Positions 21,706 to 33,805 of a DNA stretch of 64,000 nucleotides are shown one piece after another. How positions within the stretch are numbered: position 1 is the stretch's first letter; each line of letters begins with the position of its first letter. The notes beneath the pieces were generated by a model, which saw nothing but the letters and a program-made list of their open reading frames with translations, was not told the DNA's origin and made no database searches. The stretch is from Cocos nucifera (lineage: Eukaryota > Streptophyta > Magnoliopsida > Arecales > Arecaceae), in NCBI GenBank assembly GCA_006176705.1, contig QRFJ01000780.1, forward strand, positions 992,001-1,056,000, written 5' to 3'. Both the position numbers and the translations under genes were made by a program.

Positions 21706-22422
21706 GTAGATTGAGCTTCGATCAACTAGAGCCTAGTCCATATTCGATCGAATCTTCGATCATTAGATGAGCACGCATCTTCGAACCACGCCTAAAAAGT
21801 CATGTCAGTTGAAAAAAAAGTGCACGACCGTGCGTGCCTAGAAAAAAATCAAAAAAAGCTAAGATGTTTTTTTGCGCCTATCGGCGCCTACAGGTAGTTC
21901 TTTTTTTTCCCAACCCTTAGGTGCCTGCCGGCGCCTATAGGTTTTCTTTTTTTTTTTTTTAGAACTTAAGCGCCTGTAGGTGCCTACAAGCAACCTATAG
22001 GCATCTATAGGTTTTTTCAGCCCTTAGGCACCTATAGAATTTTTTTCAGAACTTAGGCACCTATAGGCCTACAATTTCTTTTTTCCAGCCCTTAGGTGCC
22101 TGCAGGCATCTATAGGGCTTTTTTTTCTATAACTTACGCACCTGTAGGCATCTTAAAAAAAAAGAATTTAAGCAGCTTTTCTTTTAGCTTTTTTTCAACC
22201 TAAAGGCACCTTCAGGGCTGAAAAAAACTGAAAAAAAAGGCCTTCGGTGCTTGAAAAAAAAATGTCGCCTTCATTTTTTTGTCAGACGCAGGTGCACGTC
22301 TATTGTTTTCAATCCTGAAGGCACGTCTTTTCAGGCATTATTTTTGAAGATGCACGCTGATCGAACGGTCGAAGATTCGATCGGATATGGATTGAAATCC
22401 GATCGAGGAGAACCCAGTCTAC
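21706..22422. mobile_element. MITE-like inverted-repeat element 2b
   Basis: Second-unit copy of element 1b. Ends are GTAGATTGAGCTTCGATC and, inverted, GTAGACTGGGTTCTCC. It is followed by a TATATACATATG microsatellite where copy 1b has pure TA. Confidence 0.7.
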
Positions 22423-22590
22423 CTCTATATATACATATGTATATATATGTATATATATATATAACAATAATCTATGGAGGAATATTGTAGTATTGTAATC
22501 TCAGCATCTCAGATGACTTCAGTTGTACTATGTGGAATCGACTAATTCGATCGCACTAAGCTTTCCATCTTTTGCAATGCCATTTTCGGT

Positions 22591-22945
22591 GGCTTCTCTC
22601 GGTACTTCCACCACTCTCTAGGGCTCTCCGCCTTTTCCCAATTCACCTTTCTTCCCAGAAAGAGAGGAGAAAAGAAAGAAGGGAGGGGAGGGAGGAGGGT
22701 TGGTGGTGCCGAAGTCAGGGAAGCGGAGGGGAGGGGGTTTGGAGGTTGCATGGATGGTAGTGGGACAGCGCCGCAATGCGGATGACGCGTACGATGGTGA
22801 CCTAGGCCTCATGTGGTGGGGGCAGGGGGTGGTGGAAGCCTCCTCCTCTCTGCAAGGGATGGGGCTATAGAGGGTGCAGTGGGGTGGTCACACCGAGTGA
22901 GGGAGGCACAGGAGGTGCCAGGGGCTAGGAAGGGAATGCGAGGGG
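22591..22945. other. GC-rich G-tract DNA flanking the LTR nest
   Basis: G/A-rich sequence (GGGAGGGGAGGGAGGAGGG, GGTTGGTGGTGCCG). It resembles 38845-39000 (GGTTGGTGGTGCTAGAGCC, GGGCCTCACGTGATGGGGG), which lies directly beyond the nested LTRs. No gene is supported. Open frames on both strands are driven by composition. Confidence 0.55.
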
Positions 22946-24010
22946 GGTTGTGATGGAAAATATACAGGGTTTCATGCTTAAATTTTAATTTTTTTTAAAA
23001 TAAAATGCAGCGAGAGATGCAAATTAAATTATTTAATCTACAAAAGCATGTAATTTAATTACTAAATCCTATGATCTATAACATGTCATAATACATACAT
23101 AAATCAAAAAATAAATATTTTGGTATTGATCAAATCAATATCCTAGATCTAGAACAATTCTAAATCTAAACCCTAGATCGCATCTAGGTGAGAGAAAAGA
23201 TCAAATCTCTTACCTTTGCATGGATCAAGAACTCTGTAGTTGAATTTTGTTGTTGTCTTCAGAGCTACACACGCGTCCAGCCGCTACAGAAAGTCCACAC
23301 GAGACTGAAGGGAACAGTGCAGGATTTGCAGCGCTACTTTCAAAAACTTTTTCAAAAATAGCAATAATTATAGTAAAAATTAATTAATTTTATTAATTAA
23401 TTATTAATTATATCAGATTAATAAATCCTATATAAAAGAATCTAAACATAATATGCATGCATTTATATAGATCTGAAAAGAAAAAATATGCAGTAAACAG
23501 TTTACTACATCTATGTGTTCAGAACACAATACCTTATGCGGATAGTCGATCATCGCAATCTGATCATCGTCTAGGAGGTTGGCTAGTCATGATGCAGCCA
23601 CACAAATATTTGACCTTCATGGATCATCCACACGAGACTCCCGATCCTGATCAGCTCCTTCCGAGTGCTAGCTCGATGAAGAATGCTCCTGATGGCTAGA
23701 TCTGATCGAACAGTTTCAATCTCCCTCCACCGTAACTTTGGATGCTATGGATCAATAGCAAAGGTAGAAGATAGGATGAGGAAGCACTCCGTAAAATCTT
23801 GTAAAGATCTGACGCTCAGATCTTACAAAATCAAAATAGGAATCCTAGATCATGAACTAGGGCTGCATAGCACCCAAACCCTAGTGCCAAGATTTTTTTC
23901 TCAATCTTTCTTCTCAGATTTTATTCTTATTTTTTTCGGGCTATGGAAGGGCTCATGTACCAGAGGAGAGGAGTCTCAGAAAAACTTGCACTCAGAAAAA
24001 ATTCCAAAAA

Positions 24011-24020
24011 TTTTATAGAG
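24011..24020 (-). promoter_or_regulatory. TATA box in Copia 3' LTR
   Basis: CTCTATAAAA on the minus strand, at the same LTR position as at 34511. Confidence 0.6.
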
Positions 24021-24643
24021 GGGGCACAAGAGAAGGTGGCATGGAGAAAAGGTAAGATAAGGGAGTTGTTTCATTCAAATTCAAACTCTATTTGAATTTG
24101 AATGGCATCTAATCTTACCTTATCTCTCTAGGAAAGGAGGGGTGTGAGCCCTCTTTGCATGGGAAAACATTCACGAGAAACCTTTTCTCATGGAGAATAG
24201 AATGGCGCAAACAAGGGTGATGTGGCACATGTCAAGACTTGGTCAAACCAATCTTAAAACCTCTCATCCAATTGAACCAACCCAATCTAAATTGGTTAGA
24301 CCCAATTAGACCAGATTAAACCCAACTAATTTAGACTCAATTAGGCTTAGTTAAATTCTAATCAAATCAGAAATTAATTAAGTCCAACTCCTGATCAAAT
24401 CAGGAATCATACTTCCTCGGTGATTAGGTTATCTCATAACCTAATTGGGTCAAACCTAACTGAATCTAATTCAATTGGACTTAATTCAAAAATAATTATT
24501 CAATCAAATTAAGTTAATTAATGATCAAATCACTAATAAAATCTTTCATAAATCTAGAGTCTAAATTCAGTGGGTGTCCGAACAACAGAGTCCCATCAAA
24601 ATGAAACTCTTGATCGAAGAGTCCCAAACCAGTGGGACTCTTG

Positions 24644-26915
24644 TGTTAGATATATGTGCCCTAGAAGCCAGAATTGGCTGACACTTGTAATACACTTCTA
24701 GGGGCAAAATTGTAATTTTGACTATAATTAATGAAATGGATTATTTTCTATCACACATGTGTATTTAGTGTCTGTGATACATCCTTTGAGTTAATGGTAA
24801 TGATAATTCATATTTTCAAGAGTTGAAAATTTAAGACATGAATAATCATTATTAACTCATAAACAGCTTCCGACCATAGGATCATCACGAGGATGGTGAT
24901 TGATCCAAAAGATTGGTGTACGATCGCTTCTCTTTAGTAGATGAGTCTTGAGTCCACGGTATGGAGACACCGGAGTGAGAGTACAGGTACTCGTTAGAGA
25001 ACGAGGGCACTGAGCGTGACCACCTCGAGTAGTCATTAGGAAGTCTACCTTCTCGTCAATGACTGACTCGATGCTGCAGTAGTGTGTCTGGTTCTTTGAC
25101 CTGAGATGCATCGACAGTTCACCTTGAGGGTGTTATAGTTTGACTACACCATTACTCGGTCTCCTAGCCATATGGAACCCTGAGGTGTATGTTGGCTATA
25201 GCATGTTCATTGTAGGAACTGGATTGCATCAAGATGGAATCTATCTACCTCGGTGGTAGAGGAGTAGCCCTATGATGATCATGAGAATCAAGTCCAGAAA
25301 TCCATGGCCATGGTAGAGTGAAATAATAGAAAGAGTTTCTATTTAGATTTTCACATTGGACTCGAATCGAATGATTACATCATATGACAGAGACTAGGGT
25401 TTGACGAGTTCACCTTAACCCTAATCTGATCGGGGCTCAAGATAGAAGAACTGAATCACACAGGTAGCTGCACCAAGAGGTTCGCATTCAGCTCTGATGG
25501 GTTGCCACCATATACTGCTAGGTGTCACTGGTGGATTTTGGGAGCAATTAGAATGATTTAGATGATCGATCATTCTAGCTGTTCGAATCAGAAGAGTTCT
25601 GATCCATCGAAAGGAGTTTCGATGATGTCTATGATAGAGATCATGACATATCCCATTACCATACAGAACTGAACCTAACTGGGTCACACAAACAAGGGTT
25701 TGAATCTGGTGATCATCAATTGAACTGATCTAGTTCAATTGATCTGAATGAGATTCAATTAGGTTCAAGGAAAATCGTGCTAGCACTCGATTGAACCTAA
25801 CGTTCTTCTTTTGCTATCATAAATAAGTTGTCCTGTCTGAGCCAAAGGAGTTTGTGCTCAATCAGAGGCCTTCATATGGTCTGACTGGAGGTTGTCCAAG
25901 TCAGAATAGGTTGTCTTATTTGTAAGACATTACCTGCCATTTTTGGTCACCTGCCATTTCTTGTTCTTTGACTTTGGTCAAAAGTCTACCTTTGACTGGT
26001 CAAACGTTGACCATTGACCCTTTGACTTTTGACCACATGTCATGCACCTATTGGAGAGCTGGTGGGGGCCTGTCCCCCTGCCAGAACCTGGCAAGGAGAA
26101 GGGCGCACGCCAAGGGTGGCGTGAGCCCAAGTTGGAGGCGCCTAGGAGTCCTTGTTGGACAAGGACTCCACCTCCCTTTTGGATTCCAATCAGAGTTCTA
26201 CTAAGAATCCAGTTTGACTGGTCTTAGGCGCCCTCTAAGGAGGAATCCAGGGGTCTCTATTCCAACCAATCAGATTTAGATCTGATTTCATAAAGGGTTG
26301 TGATTGGTTGAGAGGAAGAGGAGTTGGATCACAAGAGGTCTATAAATAAGACCCTGCGCCCAACCCTAATTCTAAGTGAACGAAATTCAATAGAGATTTC
26401 CCACGCCCCAAGGCTGCCTCTCCCCTCTTCCTCCATGCCTAAACTTCTCCTCCTTCTCCTCTCCACGTCCAAAAGAGTTTTGGACTTAGGTTGGTGCGTT
26501 CCAGATCAAAAGAAAGGCGATCAAAAAAGAAGGCTGCACTGCTGCAAAGGACGATTGCTGATCTTCAAAAGGAGTTTTGAAGATCCTCCAGATCTGATTT
26601 TTGGAGACGTGATAGAGAAGAAGAGGATCTCCAGATCCAACCCGAGTGGATACCGGTAGAGGCCAGGCGCTTGCGTGGCTAGATCCAGAATCTTCCGCTG
26701 CAATCAGGATCATCTACAGGGTAATAGGATTACCCAAATCAGGTAAATTAAATTTAATTTAATTTATCTTATTTTATTTTATTTATTAAAATAATAAGAA
26801 TCAGATCTGAAATATATCAAGATCTGATTGAGATCAAGAGAAAATTTTTGAAATATATCTCTTGATCTAATCAGATCTGGACGAACCTGGACCGGGAAAT
26901 CAGGATTTCCCTTCA
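24644..26915 (+). mobile_element. Solo LTR, 2.27 kb, inside the Copia 3' LTR
   Basis: Starts TGTTAGATATATGTGCCC and ends GATTTCCCTTCA. It is flanked by the perfect 5-base duplicate TCTTG (24639-24643 and 26916-26920). The uninterrupted sequence is seen in the sister LTR near 35143. There is no primer site, coding region or second LTR, so it is a solo LTR left by recombination. A TATA box lies at 26341. It is the youngest of the three nested insertions by stratigraphy. Confidence 0.9.
26341..26350 (+). promoter_or_regulatory. TATA box of the solo LTR
   Basis: TCTATAAATAAGACC about 570 bases before the LTR end. This is a typical core promoter position in a large Copia-type LTR. Confidence 0.65.
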
Positions 26916-26999
26916 TCTTGATCCCAGTGTCTGAAATAAGTGAAACTAATGATTGTAGAGTCATAACCCTTAATTACAAAATTCCAGACAAGTAGAATT

Positions 27000-27185
27000 T
27001 AGAGTCTTAGAGCAGTATGACTCTTGGTCAAAGAGTCCCAGTTCAGTGGGACTCTTGATCACAGACTCCTAGACATTGAGACTCAGCGTCCTAACCCAGT
27101 AGGACTCCTAGTCGAAGAGTCTCAGTCCAATGAAACTCTTGACCATAGAGTCCCAGTCTAGTGGAACTCTTCACCAACTATCAGA
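27000..27185. repeat. Short hairpin repeats AGTCCCA-AGTGGGACTCTT in LTR
   Basis: Several degenerate copies of CAAAGAGTCCCAGTTCAGTG followed by GGACTCTTGATC. GAGTCCCA and TGGGACTC are self-complementary arms. The same array is in the other LTR at about 35060-35400. Confidence 0.75.
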
Positions 27186-28130
27186 TCAGGTAGGAACCTC
27201 TAATGTGTGTGACTCCACAGGTCCGAACCTAAGCTGGTAGCACCGAAACCAATTTCTGTACTAATCAAAGTGACCATCTAGCAATGATACCCAATGTTCG
27301 GATAGGTCGAATAGTTGTAATCACAACATTCAGAACCTATGTGAATATGGTTATCGTATAATTCATTCCTTTGACCTCTATGCATAGGATGATCTTAGGG
27401 TTTGACTGTCAATCCTAAAAGATACATCCAAATCATGTCTCAAAGCAATTAGTCCTATGACCCCTCATAAGGACTACCCTAGTCAAGACTTTGCTAAATT
27501 AAAATACTATTGAACATAGCTCTTGAAACCAAAAATGATCAATCTCATCTTGATACACGCACCAACTTCTTAAGTACTGAACTATGCCCAGTAATCTTTC
27601 ATCATTGAATTAGAAATTTAGATAGTCCGGCACCAAAGCACAGTGAGTTGCTCGAAAGTCATCATGGTGATCTCAGATTGGAGGGATAATTATACCCATA
27701 TTTTATTAGAGCAAATCTTGACAGTAAAAAAGCTCTAGAGTTGATCACGTTCAGTGCATATGTACCTATATATCTTACTTATATGCCATACCAGTGTCTC
27801 AACACTTCTTGGTTATGAGGATAACTAATCTATATGGCACACAACAACCTATGCTTGATAAACGTTGTTGTCCTAAGTAACAACGTATCATTTGATCGTG
27901 AACAATTTTAAGAACTAAACGACAAATCCTCCATTATCGAATTCTAGATAGTCCTAAGGATTTTATCACAGCACAGAAATTCATTAGAAGATAATAGAAT
28001 TTATAATAAAAAATGTTAAAATATTTTTTATTAATTAATAATTCATATATAAGTATAATAAGTAGTATAATCATGAACAGACTGATGATTAGCTTTAGGA
28101 CACATTTTCAATAATCTTTCACTTGGATTA

Positions 28131-29790
28131 AAGCCAATCAGTGCAGTATCTAATATCTATCTTTAACTTAAAGTCGTTGAACTCCTTCACTGCAATAGTG
28201 AATGGGTCAGTTAGGTTCTTCTTTTTATCGATCTTTTGAAAGTCGATGTCACCTTGATCTATGATCTCTTAGATAAGATGGTAGCAACATAGAATATATT
28301 TCATCCGTTGGTGTGCCTTCGATTTCTTCGCCTGAGCAATGGCTCCAGAGCTATCGTAGTAGAGCAGAACTGGACCATCAAAGAAGAATGCTACTCTGAG
28401 CTCGGTGATGAACTTCCTCAGCCATACCGCTTTTTTGGCAGCATCTGATACAACGACATACTCTATCTCGCAAACTGAATCGACCATAGTATGCTGTTTG
28501 AAATTCTTTCAGAAGACTGCCCCACCATTAAGGGTGAATATATATCTTGACATACTCTTGCTGTCATCATGATTAGACTGAAAACTAGAGTCTGTAAATC
28601 TCATAAATTTCAAGTTCGATTCATCATATACAAGCCACTAGTCCTTAGTATTTCTTAAATACTTTAGGATGGTTTTAACAACCTTCCAGTGATTCTCTCC
28701 TAGATTAAATTGGTATCTACTCACTATCCCTAATGAGTATGCCACATCTGATCGCGTACATGTCATGACGTACATTATAGAATCCACTATCGAAGCATAT
28801 GGTATTCTACTTATATGCTCTCTTTCTAGAGGTATTATCGGATAATCTCTCTTTGAAAGAAAAATTTTATGGCCTATTGGTAGATAGCCTTTCTTGAAAT
28901 TCTCTATGCTGAATCATTTTAGCATAGTATCAATGTACGTGGATTGGGACAATCCAAGCAATCTTTTAAATCTATCTCTATAGATCTTCATTTTTAGGAT
29001 GTAGGAATCTTCTCCCAGATCTTTTATGGAGAACTATGATGACAGCCAGATCCTTATTCCTTGTAATGCAGGGACATCATTTTCGATTAAGAGAATGTCA
29101 TTCACATACAATACTAGGAATACTATTGCTGGACCATTAGTCTAATTATATATGCAAGGCTCCTCTTCGTTCTTAACGAAGTCATACATTTTGATTGTTC
29201 TATCAAATTATATATTCTAGCTCCAAGATGCCTGCTTCAGTCCATAAATGAACCTTTGAAGCCTACACACCTTAGACTCATCTATAGATGTAAATCCTTC
29301 AAGCTATATTATATACACCTTCTCATCCAGCTCTCTATTTAGAAAAGTCATTTTTACATCCATCTGCTAGATTTCATAGTCCAGATGGGCAGTAATGGTA
29401 AGCATAATTTGAATGAATTTGAGCATTGCCATAGGAGAGAACGTCTCATCATAGTCAATTTCATAATATTGACGATACCTATTGGCAACCAGACAAGCTT
29501 TATAGGTCTCCACCTTTCTATCTGCATCCATTTTTCTTTTGAAGACCCACTTACACCCTATAAATTTTATCCCTTCAGGTGGATCAATCAATGTCCATAC
29601 ATCATTGACCTTCATAGATTCTATTTTGGATTTCATGGCCTCAAACCATTTCTCAAAGTCAGATCTCTGCATTACATCTATATAGATAATCGAATTCTGA
29701 TCGTTCTCATTAAGTTCAATAGGATCCCCATCCCGAACCAAGAAATCATAGTATCTGTTCGATTAACGTGGTGCTCTACCAGATCGCCTT
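28131..29790 (-). pseudogene. Copia reverse transcriptase and RNase H, broken
   Basis: The N-terminal RVT_2 part (29741-29367) reads WTLIDPPEGIKFIGCKWVFK, then KACLVANRYRQ and DYDETFSPMA. The polymerase active site near 29097-29108 reads YVND instead of YVDD. The RNase H part (about 28500-28269) shows EIEYVVVSDAAKKAVWLRK, then LLYYDSSGAIAQAK. Several in-frame stops occur, for example near 28910 and 28650. The enzyme would copy RNA into DNA in the element's particle; this copy cannot. Confidence 0.9.
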
Positions 29791-29869
29791 AAGGGTGCAT
29801 CTACAATGGATTCTGAGTCTAATCTAATCAGATCTAGCTCAGGTTCAGCAACTTGTGTTCGTTCTTCCA

Positions 29870-30862
29870 TCTCCCATACTTCATCAAGTTCGATCTTAGA
29901 GGCATTAGTTCCTTCACCAAGGAACTTCTTTTCTAAAAAGACTATCTTAAGGTTGACAAATACTTTTTGCTCATCAGCAAGGTAGAAGTAATACCCTTTA
30001 ATTTTTTTAGGTAACCTACAAAACTACACTTATCAGACCTAGGTCCAAGCTTGTCTGTCATGAAACGTTTGGTATAAATCGAACACCCCCAAATCCTAAG
30101 GTGTGAGAGCACTAGCTTACATCCTATCCATATCTCATATGATGTTTTATCAATAGATTTACTCGAAATCCAATTTAGAATGTAACAAGATGACTCGAGT
30201 GCATATCCCCATAGAGAGATCGACAAATCAGTAAACCTCATCATGGATCGAACTATATCCAATAGGATCTGATTTTTTCTTTTAGACACACCATTATGTT
30301 ATGGTATTCCAAAAGGGATCCATTGAAAGATACTCCTATTCTCCCCAAGATATGTCAGAAATTCATTGAAAAGGTACTCACCCCCTCGATCAGATCGAAG
30401 AGCTTTAATACTCTTTCCAGTTTGCTTCTCTATCTCATTTCGGAATAGTTTGAATATTTCAAACGACTCTAACTTATGCTTCATTAAATAAACATACCTA
30501 TACCTAGATAGGTCATCTATAAAGGTTATGAAGTAGAAATATCCATCTCTGGCACTTGAGCTCATAGATCCACATATATCTAAATGTACTAGACTCAGAA
30601 GTTCAGTGGCTCGTTCATCTTTTTTAATAAAAGGTGACTTGGTTATCTTATCAAGAAGACAGGACTCATGGATCGAAAGTGATTCATAATCACTAATCTC
30701 AAGAATTCCTTCTTGAGCTAACCTATTTATTCTGTTCTTATTAATATGACCCAGCCTACAGTACCAAAGGTAAACTTCGAACACATCACTAATTCTAGGA
30801 CATTTATCGAAGAATTGAACCATGTTAACAGGCATAGTTAATAAATAAATACCGTTATTCAA
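29870..30862 (-). pseudogene. Copia integrase with GAG-pre-integrase domain, broken
   Basis: The zinc-binding pre-integrase segment (WYCRLGHINKNRINRLAQEG) comes first. The catalytic core follows, with HLDICGSMSSSARDGYFYF, FIDDLSRYRYVYLMKH and LRSDRGGEYL. The frame is broken after IFQWIPFGIP near 30299 and resumes as MSKRKNQILLDIVRSMMRF at 30289. Integrase joins element cDNA to the genome. The fragmented frame makes this copy inactive. Confidence 0.9.
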
Positions 30863-31129
30863 TTATCTAATAAAAATTATAATACCATTCAAAATAATAT
30901 TATAAAAAATTTTTATTGATATTTCATAACCATTTATGGCCAAAAGGCCTACAAAAATGACATTCAATAAGAAAGTTGGACAAAAATGATATTCACTAAG
31001 AATAACTTTATTTGAATTGATTATAAGATTCATGATTTCTAAAGCTAGAATTGAAGCTTATCTTCCATCTCCAACATTCAAAAATCTCTTATCTTGATCA
31101 AATCTCCTATTAACCTGCAAGCCCTACAT

Positions 31130-32079
31130 AAAATTATAAATATGATAAGGGCTTCCAGTATCTAATACCCAGGCAGTAGAATCAAATAAGAAAAAATTAC
31201 AAGATGTTATCATATAATTATCTTGCCCAGCAACTACTTCTTCTTCCTCGGCCTATTCGGATCTAGGGAGGCAATGTATAGAGGATAGTTTCTCTTTCAA
31301 TGCTCCTGCTTCTTGCAGAAGAAGCATTCCATCTAGCTTTGGTCGGGCTTTCGCTTCTTGGTCCGACCCTGTGCAGTCGTCCCGACATTTGGCTACACCT
31401 TCTTGTTCTTCTTTTTCTTGTTCTTCTTTTCTTTCTTAAAGGGTCGACGATTAGAAGAAGACCCTTCCACTACATTCACCATCTCCTTATGAAGTTGGTG
31501 ATCCTTCTCAATGTTCTACAGCAACCCCAACAAGCCATGGTAGTTGACTGTAGGCTTTGTCATTTTGAAATGAGTTAGGAAAGAGAGGAAGGACTTGGGC
31601 AAGGAATTAAGGATCGCATCCTTATCGAGCTGCTCGTGTAGGAGAAAGCCCAACTTGCTAAGGCGCTCAATCATCTTGATCATATATAATACATGATTGG
31701 TGACTGAGACCCCATCCCTCATCCAAGCATTAAAAATGGCACAACTTATTTTGTGCCTTTCAACATCGTCAGGCGTGCCAAAGGAGTCATTCAACATTTG
31801 AAGCATCTCCTGTGGCTGGGCATTTTCAAACCTGCGATTGAACTTATCGTTCATTGTCACCAGCATTATGCACCGAATGGTGGTGCGGTCGTTGAGCCAT
31901 TTTTGGTAAGTATCTCATACCGCTCCTAGAGCTGGCTCCTCAGGTGTTGGATCCATTACTATATAAAAAATTCGCTCATGCTCTAGGATGATTTTTAACT
32001 TATGATACCAGCTATCAAAGTTGAGTCCTATTAATTTATCATTATCTAACAATGATAGGAGCGACAGATTAGTGGCCAT
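31130..32079 (-). pseudogene. Copia gag and protease, broken
   Basis: Starts at ATG 32079 (MATNLSLLSLLDNDKLIGLN), has the UBN2-type gag core (DSWYHKLKIILEHERI to HFKMTKPTVNYHGLL), then a CCHC knuckle near 31320 reading CFFCKKQEH followed by a stop. The protease active site AWVLDTGS is near 31160. Early stops include one about 55 codons in (GAV stop DTYQ). The knuckle has lost its last cysteine. Confidence 0.88.
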
Positions 32080-33791
32080 TTCTATACAAAAAAGAAAATC
32101 AAATCTAATTAGTATATGAATAAATTATCCTAAAGACTTAGACTTTAGTCTAAAAATTCTTTCATTATTTTATATGAATTGGTAGCCTTTACCTCCAATT
32201 TAAGAAATTACTTTAATTTCTTAGTGGGTACTAGAATCCACATAGACTACACATGAGCCCAACTTTGGTTGGTCAACCTATGTGCACCTATGGATAGGTT
32301 CAAAATCAATTATTTCTTTAAATAATTTCTAATAATATCAATTTTGCTCTAGAGACCTAATCAGTAGGCTTTGGTCTCCACTGAAAAGGTCCAGTTAGGT
32401 CCAACCATTAACATGACTACATTTGATTTTATCTAACCAATAAATGATCAAACTTGACTTTGGTCGGCCAATCTAACCACCATCAAAGAGATTTAACCAA
32501 ATCATCATTTTATGAATATAATTTTATTAATCAATAAGCACCAAGCCTTTGGGTCTCTAGTGATTATTAAATTACCGAACCCATTATCACTCAACTTAAT
32601 GAGAGGCTATGATATAGTTATCTATATAACTATTTCATTTTTAAGGATCTAATAATTTTAGAGAATTTAGTTAACTTATTTAAGAAAAGTAAATTAATTT
32701 CGATCCTTCCACTGACTTTACCAAGTCAGATCAAAAGGATCTAATCTAAGTTGGCATTAAGAGCACCTAAATCAGTCAGACTGATTTACCTAATTGACAT
32801 GGGTAAGCCTGAATCATCAAGTGATCCAATCAAAATCTAACTCACCATGATGGCCAGATAAGTGAGATCAGTAAAAGGGATATGTCATTAACTCGTCAAA
32901 GACCGAATCAGTGTGAGTAGCTCCTAATTAAAAATTACTGATCTGGTCTGATAGACTTATCTTAGACACCATCTAATTTATTAGTTTCAATTTGATCAAT
33001 CTAGTAATTATGGGTTTGACCATGTAGCCATGAATCAGGTCTATTTGATCCTCGTTAAAGGCATAGACTTGATCAACTACAACTATTGTAATTGAGTCTA
33101 TAGAGTCCTTGACCTAATCTAAATTAATATTTAATTAGATTTGATTAACTACTCTAAATTAGTTCATTCTTTAACTAACCTTAGATCTAACCCAATTTAT
33201 GGACCTAATTCTTCTAACCCAATAACCCACAAGTTTATGATTAATGACTTAGAATCTTAATTCACAATTCTAAATACTAAATTATTTTACTTAATTTTAA
33301 TTAAATTTATGGGCTGAGGGTTAGGGTTCGACATTTCAAAAATATTTTTCAAAATTTTGAAAGATTCTTTACAGCTTAGTATTATTCACCAATTAAGTCG
33401 ACTCACTTTAAAATTGAATCAGCTCAATTCACAAACAACATTAGTTATAGGATTTAATCTGAAACTATATACACTATATAATACTAAATCATGAATCAAA
33501 CTTTAGATCCTATCTAAACATGCATTCATGATCAAAAATTAGATTAAAATCTAATTTAATCATAAAAATATTAGATTAGATCTAAGATTTTATAATTAAC
33601 CATTTAGATCAACAACGTACTAGGATAATCTTTTCACTATAGGGGGTAAACCCTACAACAGGACAACCTTCAGTCCATATGATCTTGATTTTAATTTTTA
33701 GATATAATTAATTAAATTATTAAATTAATATTTTGATTAAATCTAAATTATCAATCTAAACATGCAAGCATATCATGTTTAGCGAACCATC
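32080..33791 (-). other. Long untranslated leader of the Copia element
   Basis: 1.7 kb between the primer site and the gag start, AT-rich and without a conserved frame. Long leaders occur in some large plant Copia elements. I see no extra gene. Confidence 0.6.
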
Positions 33792-33803
33792 GCTCTGATA
33801 CCA
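33792..33803 (-). other. Primer binding site (tRNA-Met type)
   Basis: Minus strand reads TGGTATCAGAGC, complementary to the initiator tRNA-Met 3' end, two bases from the LTR end. It fixes element orientation and the LTR boundary. Confidence 0.93.
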
Positions 33804-33805
33804 TT

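Larger units (their letters stand above)
19621..22590. repeat. Tandem duplication, second unit (with MITE pair and exon remnant)
   Basis: Direct repeat of 17336-19620 with an extra 850-base stretch at 20240-21085. It ends where the shared GCAATGCCATTTTCGG block gives way to GC-rich sequence. Confidence 0.8.
23306..28113 (-). mobile_element. Copia 3' LTR, split by a solo LTR
   Basis: About 2.53 kb when the nested insert 24644-26915 and its duplicated TCTTG are removed, close to the 2,536 bases of the other LTR. The minus-strand TG start is mutated (CAATA on the plus strand for CAACA). The adjacent purine run complementary to ATCTTTCACTTGGAT is the likely polypurine tract. Confidence 0.88.

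Noticed and set aside
22542..22812. Possible first exon of a gene in the GC-rich stretch
   Set aside because: Pro/Ser-rich frames are open on both strands; no donor or partner exon could be tied to them.
29385..29792. 135-codon plus frame
   Set aside because: Antisense shadow of the Copia reverse transcriptase.
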